Source: Halobacterium hubeiense (GTDB lineage Archaea; Halobacteriota; Halobacteria; Halobacteriales; Halobacteriaceae). Taken from it: 64,000 nucleotides of DNA. The notes under the pieces are model-generated. The model was not told the DNA's origin. It did not search any database and worked only from the letters and a program-made list of their open reading frames with translations. The stretch's first letter is position 1. Each line of letters begins with the position of its first letter. The stretch spans positions 1,364,001 through 1,428,000 of the forward strand of contig NZ_LN831302.1 in assembly GCF_001488575.1 (NCBI RefSeq), written 5' to 3'. The position numbers and the translations under genes are program-made. This document shows, piece after piece, positions 58,317 through 64,000 of the stretch.

Positions 58317-59748
58317 GGCGGCGATTCTGGACTCGGCGAAGTACCTGCGAGACGTGCGGCCGCTGGACCCCGACGAACTCCGGGAGTACGTCGCCGACCA
58401 GCCACACGAGGCGGTCGTCCGGCAGGTGCTGCGCGAGCACGCCGCGGATCTCGGCCTCGTGGAGCGCGAGGACGGCACGTTTGTCCCCGCCAGCGACGAG
58501 CCAGTCCACCCTGACTTCGACGGCGTGGACGCGCTCCCCCGGCGGTACGAGCGCGTCGTCGAGGACTTGCTCGTCGAGCAGTGGGGCACCGACTGGCACC
58601 GCGGCGACTCCGGGAAGCGCCTGCGGGAGACGATTCGCCGCTTCAAGGAGCAGTACTACCGCCAGCACGCCGTCGAGTACGACGAGGAGGTCGCGCTCGG
58701 GTACGCAATCTACCACCTCGCGACGTACTACGCGGCGATTCAGTACGCGCTCGCGGACCTCGCGGCGGGCGGCGTGCTCTCCGGGGACCTCCGCGTGCTG
58801 GACGTGGGCGCGGGCGTCGGCGGCCCCGCGCTCGGCCTGTTTGACTTCCTGCCCGACGACGCGCTCGTGGAGTACCACGCCGTCGAGCCGAGCGACGCCG
58901 CGGACGTGCTGGACGAACTGCTCGACGAGACCGGGCGGAACGTCCACCCGACGATTCACCGCGAGACCGCCGAATCCTTCGACCCGGACGGCGAGTACGA
59001 CCTCGTGCTGGCGTGTAGCGTGCTCAGCGAACTCGACGAACCCGTGGCGACCGCCCAGAAGTACGTGGACGCGCTCGCCGAGGGCGTTCCCGAGAGCGAA
59101 GCGACCGGGAGCTCGTCGCGCGAGCGACGCGAGTGCGACGGTGGGACGTTCCTCGGGCTCGCACCCGCAGACAAGAACACGAGCACGCACCTCCGCGAGG
59201 TCGAACGCGACCTCGAAGCGCGCGGCGCGACCGTCTACGGCCCGACGCCGCGGCTGTGGCCGGGCGAGCGTCCCAGCGACCGCGGCTGGACGTTCGACGA
59301 GCGCCCGGACGTCGCGGTGCCGAGCTTCCAGGAGCGGCTCGCGGGCGCGAGCCAGCGCCCCTCGGAGTTCTCCCACACCGAGGTGCGGTTCTCGTACTCG
59401 CTGCTGCGCACGGACGGCGTCCGCCAGCACGATGTCTCGCTGTCCGCCGACCGGCTGTTGAAGCTCGCGGACGCCGACGACTGCGTCACCGACCGCGTGG
59501 ACGCGGTGCTGGCGAAGCTCTCCCGGAACCTCGCCGAAGACGGGAATTCGCTGTTCAAGGTCAGCGACGGCAGCGAGCGCGAGGACTGTTACGCGGTGCT
59601 GGTGCGGCCGACGAGCCTCAACCGCGACCTCGAGCGCGCGGACTACGGCCAGTTGCTCTCCGTGGAGTCGGCGCTCGTGCTCTGGAACGACGACGAGGAG
59701 GCGTACAATCTGGTCGTCGACGAGGAGACGGTCGTCGACCGCGCGTAG
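58303..59748 (+). CDS. Rsm22-like SAM-dependent methyltransferase
   Basis: A 481-aa methyltransferase. An N-terminal helical region (about 1-160) contains RRYERVVEDLLVEQWG and the YHLATYYAAIQYALADL segment. SAM motif I is VLDVGAGVGGPALGLF (about 165-180), and the motif IV-like VLACSVLSELDEP follows. The C-terminal half is acidic. It resembles the small-subunit Rsm22 family; unlike mitochondrial members, no four-Cys Fe-S cluster is evident. It overlaps tyrA by 14 nt and is translated in a different frame. Confidence 0.8.
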   Translation: MPVDRAAILDSAKYLRDVRPLDPDELREYVADQPHEAVVRQVLREHAADLGLVEREDGTFVPASDEPVHPDFDGVDALPRRYERVVEDLLVEQWGTDWHRGDSGKRLRETIRRFKEQYYRQHAVEYDEEVALGYAIYHLATYYAAIQYALADLAAGGVLSGDLRVLDVGAGVGGPALGLFDFLPDDALVEYHAVEPSDAADVLDELLDETGRNVHPTIHRETAESFDPDGEYDLVLACSVLSELDEPVATAQKYVDALAEGVPESEATGSSSRERRECDGGTFLGLAPADKNTSTHLREVERDLEARGATVYGPTPRLWPGERPSDRGWTFDERPDVAVPSFQERLAGASQRPSEFSHTEVRFSYSLLRTDGVRQHDVSLSADRLLKLADADDCVTDRVDAVLAKLSRNLAEDGNSLFKVSDGSEREDCYAVLVRPTSLNRDLERADYGQLLSVESALVLWNDDEEAYNLVVDEETVVDRA

Positions 59749-59777
59749 GGCCCCGGACGGGTCGCCGCGTGAGCCGG

Positions 59778-59785
59778 TATTTTAT
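59778..59785 (+). promoter_or_regulatory. TATA-like box of the Lrp-type regulator
   Basis: tattttat lies 26-33 nt before the ATG at 59811, one of the clearest TATA boxes in the window; the transcript should be leaderless. Confidence 0.6.
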
Positions 59786-59810
59786 GCTGGTTCGTCCGCG
59801 AGAGCGACGT

Positions 59811-60290
59811 ATGACACTGGAAGGTCTCGACGACCTGGACAAGCAGATACTGCACGCGCTCCAGGAGGACGCCCGCAGCACGTCCTCGCAGAACATCGCC
59901 GACAGCGCGGGCGTCTCCGCGAGCACGGTCCGCAACCGCATCCAGCGACTGGAGGAGCGCGGGATACTGCGGGGCTACCACGCGGACGTCGACTACGAGC
60001 TGTCCGGCTACCAGCTGTACACGCTCATCGTCTGCACGGCGCCCGTGACGCGCCGCGAGGAGCTGGCGGCGCAAGCGTTGAGCGTGCCGGGCGTGGTGCG
60101 CGTCGAGGAGGTGATGACGGGCTCGGAGAACGTCCACGTCTCCGCCGTGGGGACCGACAGCGACGACTTGAGCCGCATCGGCCGCGACCTCGACGACCTC
60201 GGGCTGGAGGTCGTCGACGAGGACCTCATCCGGAACGTCCACTCCGGCCCCTACGAGGGCTTCGACACCGGCGTATCGGACGAGGAGTGA
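59811..60290 (+). CDS. Lrp/AsnC family transcriptional regulator
   Basis: A 159-aa protein. The helix-turn-helix (about 8-60) reads LDDLDKQILHALQEDARSTS, then GVSASTVRNRIQRLEERG. The C-terminal alpha/beta domain (about 65-135: LYTLIVCTAPVTRREELA, VRVEEVMTGSENVHV) is the RAM ligand-binding fold. It precedes a TrkA-N gene and an amino-acid permease in the same direction, so it is the likely regulator of that transport system. Confidence 0.92.
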   Translation: MTLEGLDDLDKQILHALQEDARSTSSQNIADSAGVSASTVRNRIQRLEERGILRGYHADVDYELSGYQLYTLIVCTAPVTRREELAAQALSVPGVVRVEEVMTGSENVHVSAVGTDSDDLSRIGRDLDDLGLEVVDEDLIRNVHSGPYEGFDTGVSDEE

Positions 60291-60334
60291 TTATATTCCT
60301 TATATTTTGACGACTTAGCAGAAAGTCCGGTTAG

Positions 60335-60339
60335 TTTAT
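60335..60339 (+). promoter_or_regulatory. TATA-like box of the TrkA-N gene
   Basis: tttat, in an AT-rich patch (60291-60340), 68-72 nt before the ATG at 60407. The transcript should start about 60362-60368, right at the leader hairpin. Confidence 0.45.
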
Positions 60340-60361
60340 GCGGTTCCGTCCGGTACGAGTG

Positions 60362-60399
60362 GGTGAGTAGCGACACCCGAAGCGGCGGGTGCGCTCACC
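60362..60399 (+). promoter_or_regulatory. Leader hairpin before the TrkA-N gene
   Basis: GGTG (60362-60365) pairs CACC (60396-60399), AGCG (60369-60372) pairs CGCT (60392-60395), and CACCCG (60374-60379) pairs CGGGTG (60386-60391) around a six-base loop AAGCGG. This gives 14 base pairs with two small bulges, ending 7 nt before the ATG. The position suggests a 5'-leader structure controlling expression. Confidence 0.5.
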
Positions 60400-60406
60400 A
60401 ACGCAC

Positions 60407-60832
60407 ATGAGTTCATCCGAACACGCGACAGACCGGACGCGGCAGGGGGAGGACGCGGTATTCGTCGTCGGCGGGGGCGCCGTCGGTCGCGCGGTCGCCG
60501 ACCGACTGGCGGCCGACGGCGAGACGGTGACGCGCGTCGACCGGTCGCCGACGACCGACCCGCCACCCGGACAGACCGTCCGGACAGTCGATGCACTGGA
60601 CGCCCACTCGCTGCGGGGGGCCGGCCTCGACGAAGCGACCACGGTGCTCGCTCTCGAACCCGACGACGCCACCAACCTCCTCGTCGCACAGCTCGCGCGC
60701 ACCACGTTCGGCGTCGAGCGCGTGCTCGTCCGAACGAACGACCCCGACAGAGCGTCCGCCTTCGAGCTCGGCGGCGTCGAGACCGTCGACGCCGCCGCGG
60801 CGCTCGCCCGCGCCGTCGCCGACCGGTGGTAG
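60407..60832 (+). CDS. TrkA-N (NAD-binding) regulator of transport
   Basis: A 141-aa protein consisting of a single Rossmann domain: VFVVGGGAVGRAVADRLAAD (about 18-37), VDRSP after the second strand, and a DDATNLLVAQLAR helix. It is the NAD-binding part of TrkA/KTN domains without a TrkA-C partner domain, and regulates transporters in an NAD(H)-dependent way. It lies between the Lrp regulator and the permease. The start is the ATG at 60407; the GTG at 60389 would place the start inside the leader hairpin. Confidence 0.85.
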   Translation: MSSSEHATDRTRQGEDAVFVVGGGAVGRAVADRLAADGETVTRVDRSPTTDPPPGQTVRTVDALDAHSLRGAGLDEATTVLALEPDDATNLLVAQLARTTFGVERVLVRTNDPDRASAFELGGVETVDAAAALARAVADRW

Positions 60833-60901
60833 CGTGCGGGCGAACGGCCGCTCTATCGAGCGCACAGCGCGACGACCACCCCGTCTCACACTCACTCTCT
60901 C

Positions 60902-63082
60902 ATGAAAACACTCGAACGAGACCTCGGCCTCGGCGCCGTCTTCGCCATCAGCGTCGGCGCCATGATCGGCAGCGGCATCTTCATCCTCCCCGCGCTCGCG
61001 CTCGGCATCGCGGGTCCCGCGGTGATAGTGGCGTACCTGCTGGCCGGCCTGCTCGTCGTCCCGGCCGCCCTCTCGAAGTCCGAGATGGCGACCGCGATGC
61101 CGGAAGCCGGCGGCACCTACCTCTACATCGAGCGCGGCATGGGGCCCGTACTGGGCACCATCGCGGGCGTCGGCACGTGGTTCTCGCTGTCGTTCAAGAG
61201 CGCGCTCGCGCTCGTCGGCGGCGTCCCCTACCTCGTGTTGCTGTTCGACCTCCCCGTCAAGCCCGTCGCGCTCGGGCTCGCGGCGTTCCTCATCCTCGTG
61301 AACCTCCTCGGCGCGAAGCAGACCGGCCGCCTGCAGGTCGTCATCGTCTCGGTGATGCTCGCGGCGCTGGGCTGGTTCGTCGCCGGCAGCGCCACCAAGA
61401 CCCAGCCCGAGAACTACCAGAACTTCTTCACCGGCGGCGTCGAGGGCCTGCTCGCCGCGACCGGCCTCGTGTTCGTCTCCTACGCGGGCGTCACGAAGGT
61501 CGCCAGCGTCGCCGAGGAGGTCGAAGACCCCGGGAAGAACATCCCCATCGGCATCCTCGGGTCGCTGGCGTTCACCACCCTGCTGTACGTCGGCATCGTC
61601 GCGGTGATGGTCGGCGTCACCGAGGCCGGCAGCGTCGCCGGCTCCGCCACCCCGGTCGCGGTCGCCGCGGAGGTCACGCTCGGCCAGTGGGGCGTCTACG
61701 CGGTCATCGGCGCGGCGCTGCTCGCGCTCGTCTCCACCGCCAACGCCGGCATCCTCTCGTCGTCGCGGTACCCGTTCGCGATGAGCCGCGACCAGCTCGC
61801 GCCGCCCACGTTCGCCGAGATTCACGAGCGGTTCGGCACGCCGACGACCGCCATCACGCTCACGGGCGCGGTCGTCCTCGCGCTCATCGCGTTCGTCCCC
61901 ATCCTCGAAATCGCGAAGCTCGCGAGCGCGTTCCAGATTCTCGTGTTCGTGCTCATCAACTTCGCGCTGGTCGCGTTCCGCGAGGGCTCGACCGAGGGCT
62001 ACGACCCCGAGTTCGAGTCGCCGCTGTACCCGTGGATGCAGGCGTTCGGCGTCCTCAGCGGCGTCGTGTTGCTCACCCAGATGGGGTGGGTGCCGCTCGT
62101 CGGCGCGGTCGTCATCACCGTCGGGAGCGTCGCGTGGTACTTCGTCTACGCTCGCTCGCGCATCCGCCGCGAGGGCGCCGCCACGGACGTCATCCGGCGG
62201 CGGCTCGGCCGCGACGTGCTCACGGAGACCGAGGCGTTCGTCGACGGCGAGTTCGCCGACGATGAGACGCCGGAGGTGCTGGTCGCGCTCACCCGGGAAG
62301 CCGACACCGAGCGGGAGCGCGCGCTCCTGTCGCTGGCCGCCGACCTCGTCCGGCCGGAGGGCGGCCGCGTCGTCGTCGTTCGCTTCGACGAGGTGCCCGA
62401 CCAGGCGCCGCTGGACCACGCCGCGGAACTGCAGTCGCCCGCAGACGTCCGCTTCGAGGAGCAGACCGGCGACCTCGCCGACGAGTTCGACGTCGACGTC
62501 GAGTACGGCGAAATCGTCAGCCACGACACCAAACACGCCATCGTGAACTACGCCGAGCACCGCGGCGTCGAGGCCATCGTCGCCGAGCACGAGCGCCTCC
62601 GCCTGCGGTCGCGGCTGCTCGGCGACCCCATCGACTGGGTCGTCCGCCACGCCCACTGCGACGTGTTGCTCGTGGAGAACCGCGGCTACGACGACCCCCA
62701 GCACGTCGTCCTCGAAGGGGACGGCGGGCCGTTCGACCCGGCTTCGGTCGTCGTCGCCGACGCGATTGCGGGCGAAACCGGCGGCCACGTCACGCTCCGC
62801 TCCCCGCTGGGCGACGACCTGCCGGAGACGCGCACCGAGACGATTCGAGCCTACCAGAGCGAACTCGCGGGGCTGCTGTCCGCGCCGGTCCGAACGCGCG
62901 ACCGGTCGGCCGACGGCACCGACCCCGACGTCGTGATTCGGACGGGCGTACAGAGCCGCGTCCGCGGCGGGCGCGGCGACTACTCGCCGAGCGCCGCCGA
63001 CTCCACCGAGGTCACGGTCTATCCCCGGGAGTCGCGACGGCCGGGGTTCGCGCGCCGGGTCGTCGAACGCCTCGTGTTCTGA
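60902..63082 (+). CDS. APC amino-acid permease with C-terminal universal stress domain
   Basis: A 726-aa transporter. Residues 1-430 have 12 membrane helices of the amino acid-polyamine-organocation family: GAMIGSGIFILPALALGIAG is the signature of helix 1, and the ESTANAG-like STANAGILSSSRYPFAMSRD loop follows. Residues about 454-600 form a USP-like domain (VLVALTREADTERER), and a further 120 residues look like a second, degenerate USP. Such permease-USP fusions take up amino acids under nucleotide or stress control. It is downstream of the TrkA-N gene (69 nt). Confidence 0.9.
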   Translation: MKTLERDLGLGAVFAISVGAMIGSGIFILPALALGIAGPAVIVAYLLAGLLVVPAALSKSEMATAMPEAGGTYLYIERGMGPVLGTIAGVGTWFSLSFKSALALVGGVPYLVLLFDLPVKPVALGLAAFLILVNLLGAKQTGRLQVVIVSVMLAALGWFVAGSATKTQPENYQNFFTGGVEGLLAATGLVFVSYAGVTKVASVAEEVEDPGKNIPIGILGSLAFTTLLYVGIVAVMVGVTEAGSVAGSATPVAVAAEVTLGQWGVYAVIGAALLALVSTANAGILSSSRYPFAMSRDQLAPPTFAEIHERFGTPTTAITLTGAVVLALIAFVPILEIAKLASAFQILVFVLINFALVAFREGSTEGYDPEFESPLYPWMQAFGVLSGVVLLTQMGWVPLVGAVVITVGSVAWYFVYARSRIRREGAATDVIRRRLGRDVLTETEAFVDGEFADDETPEVLVALTREADTERERALLSLAADLVRPEGGRVVVVRFDEVPDQAPLDHAAELQSPADVRFEEQTGDLADEFDVDVEYGEIVSHDTKHAIVNYAEHRGVEAIVAEHERLRLRSRLLGDPIDWVVRHAHCDVLLVENRGYDDPQHVVLEGDGGPFDPASVVVADAIAGETGGHVTLRSPLGDDLPETRTETIRAYQSELAGLLSAPVRTRDRSADGTDPDVVIRTGVQSRVRGGRGDYSPSAADSTEVTVYPRESRRPGFARRVVERLVF

Positions 63083-63127
63083 CCGGCGCCGACACGCTTT
63101 TTCCCCGGCGGGGTGACTCCCCGCGTA

Positions 63128-63160
63128 ATGACAGACGCGCTGGGGGCCGCGTGGCGATGA
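63128..63160 (+). other. Ten-codon mini-ORF overlapping the surE start
   Basis: ATG at 63128 followed by nine codons (peptide MTDALGAAWR) and TGA at 63158-63160, which overlaps the surE ATG at 63157 (ATGA). It could be a translational-coupling leader or simply a chance frame. Confidence 0.3.
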
Positions 63161-63933
63161 GCGAGGAACCCGAGATTCTGGTCACCAACGACGACGGCAT
63201 CGACGCGCCGGGGATTCGAGCGCTCGCGGAGGGCCTCGACGACGTCGGGAACGTGACGGTGGTCGCGCCGACGACGGACAAGAGCGCGACCGGCCGCGCG
63301 ATGTCCCGCGAGGTCACCGTCGAGGAGCACGAACTCGGGTACGCCATCGACGGGACGCCGACCGACTGCGTGGTCGCGGGGCTGGAAGCGCTCGGCCCGT
63401 ACCCGGACGTGGTGGTCGCGGGCGTCAACGAGGGCGCGAACCTCGGGATGTACGTGCTCGGGCGGTCGGGCACCGTCAGCGCGGCCGTCGAGGCCGCGTT
63501 TTTCGGCGTGCCCGCAATCGCGTCGTCGCTGTTCCTCACCGAGGCGGACTTCGGCGAGCCGACGGAGCCGTCGGACTACGAGGCCGCCGTCGAGGCGACC
63601 ACGTACCTCGTCGAGCACGCCCTCGACGCCGGCGTCTTCGAGCACGCCGACTACCTGAACGTGAACGCGCCCCACCCGGGCGCGGACGCGTCCGGCGAGA
63701 TGGTCGTCACCCGCCCCTCCCACGGCTACGACATGACCGCCGACCGCGACGGCGGCACCATCACGCTCCACGACCGGATGTGGGACCGGATGGACGAGGG
63801 CGACATCCCCGACCCGCCGGGGACCGACCGCCGCGCGGTCGTCGACGGCCACGTCTCCGTCTCGCCGCTCACCGCGCCCCACACCACCGAGCACCACGAG
63901 GCGCTGGACGCGCTCGCGGAGACCTACGACTAA
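63157..63933 (+). CDS. surE: 5'/3'-nucleotidase SurE
   Basis: A 258-aa metal-dependent phosphatase acting on nucleoside monophosphates. The N-terminal TNDDGIDAPGI holds the two metal-binding Asp. APTTDKSATGRAMS provides the Ser/Asn region, and VAGVNEGANLGMYVLGRSGTVSAAVEA carries the rest of the active site (Asn and Ser). The ATG at 63157 is favoured over the in-frame GTG at 63151; both are inside the overlapped mini-ORF region. It is monocistronic on present evidence. Confidence 0.92.
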   Translation: MSEEPEILVTNDDGIDAPGIRALAEGLDDVGNVTVVAPTTDKSATGRAMSREVTVEEHELGYAIDGTPTDCVVAGLEALGPYPDVVVAGVNEGANLGMYVLGRSGTVSAAVEAAFFGVPAIASSLFLTEADFGEPTEPSDYEAAVEATTYLVEHALDAGVFEHADYLNVNAPHPGADASGEMVVTRPSHGYDMTADRDGGTITLHDRMWDRMDEGDIPDPPGTDRRAVVDGHVSVSPLTAPHTTEHHEALDALAETYD

Positions 63934-63960
63934 CCTTCCTCATTAACCCTCGCAGCCAGC

Positions 63961-63966
63961 TATTTA
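63961..63966 (+). promoter_or_regulatory. TATA-like box for the next gene
   Basis: tattta lies 27-32 nt before an ATG at 63993, exactly the spacing of a leaderless haloarchaeal gene. Confidence 0.45.
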
Positions 63967-63992
63967 CGCCGCGGGTGTGAATCACACGCTCG

Positions 63993-64000
63993 ATGTCGTC
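63993..64000 (+). CDS. Start of the next gene (truncated by window end)
   Basis: ATG TCG TC at the right edge, preceded by a well-placed TATA-like box. Only two full codons are visible, so no product can be named. Confidence 0.35.

Noticed and set aside
60413-62788. 791-aa minus-strand frame across the permease
   Set aside because: Charged low-complexity shadow of the APC permease; no membrane or catalytic features.
1-64000. CRISPR array, rRNA operon or insertion-sequence transposase
   Set aside because: Looked for regularly spaced repeats, rRNA signature blocks and transposase motifs (DDE, HUH, serine recombinase) and found none.

Overview
The window is a GC-rich (about 70% by eye), gene-dense piece of a haloarchaeal (class Halobacteria) chromosome. 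The proteins are strongly acidic (Asp/Glu-rich), many genes appear leaderless with a TATA-like box 25-33 nt before the start codon, and archaeal hallmarks are present: fibrillarin/Nop5, aEF1-beta, a TFB-like protein, DacZ, an Orc1/Cdc6 initiator, HalX- and Bat-type signalling proteins. No rRNA, CRISPR array or intact transposase gene was seen.

Layout. 1-9.6 kb: succinate dehydrogenase sdhB-sdhA, a XapX membrane protein, a ferritin-like protein, purD, a DUF255 thioredoxin-domain protein, a small thioredoxin and an ABC exporter pair. 9.7-18.5 kb: cysteine synthase, thiI with a coupled small gene, aEF1-beta with a small zinc-finger protein, Nop5-fibrillarin, gshA (gamma-glutamylcysteine), coaD and a truncated TFB. 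18.58-19.05 kb: tRNA-Leu(UAG) followed by repeated copies of its own 3' end, a likely graveyard of integration events. 19.1-27.7 kb: TetR-MATE efflux, two coupled Tat lipoproteins, dacZ (c-di-AMP) with an MscS-like channel, an acetyltransferase and an oxidoreductase. 28-37.6 kb: a Rad3/XPD-like helicase and a kinase/CheY-like/Bat-type signalling cassette. 37.7-41.9 kb: DUF2249, GNAT, pgk, CBS protein, udk.

42.0-44.0 kb: tRNA-Ser(UGA), then an orc1/cdc6 gene flanked on both sides by five G-tailed, ORB-like repeats pointing outward, with an AT-richer stretch upstream. This is a candidate replication origin. 44-46 kb holds genes of the DNA-repair neighbourhood (uracil-DNA glycosylase). 46-59.7 kb: aroC, a Cys-rich DtxR-like regulator with a Moco-binding protein, a four-repeat DUF2249 protein, a phosphodiesterase, aroA, a decayed low-GC patch, an M24 peptidase, a kinase-HalX-REC/PAS operon, tyrA and an Rsm22-like methyltransferase. 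59.8-63.9 kb: Lrp regulator, TrkA-N protein, amino-acid permease with a USP tail, and surE.

How it fits together. The aromatic pathway is represented three times within 12 kb (aroC, aroA, tyrA). Three promoters (both DUF2249 genes and the DtxR-like/Moco operon) share a CGAA-N4-TTCG palindrome 38-41 nt before the start codon, the signature reported for NarO-type oxygen-responsive control in Haloferax. This suggests a small anaerobic regulon spread over this region. Many convergent genes end inside one another's stop codon at the tetranucleotide CTAG or TTAG.
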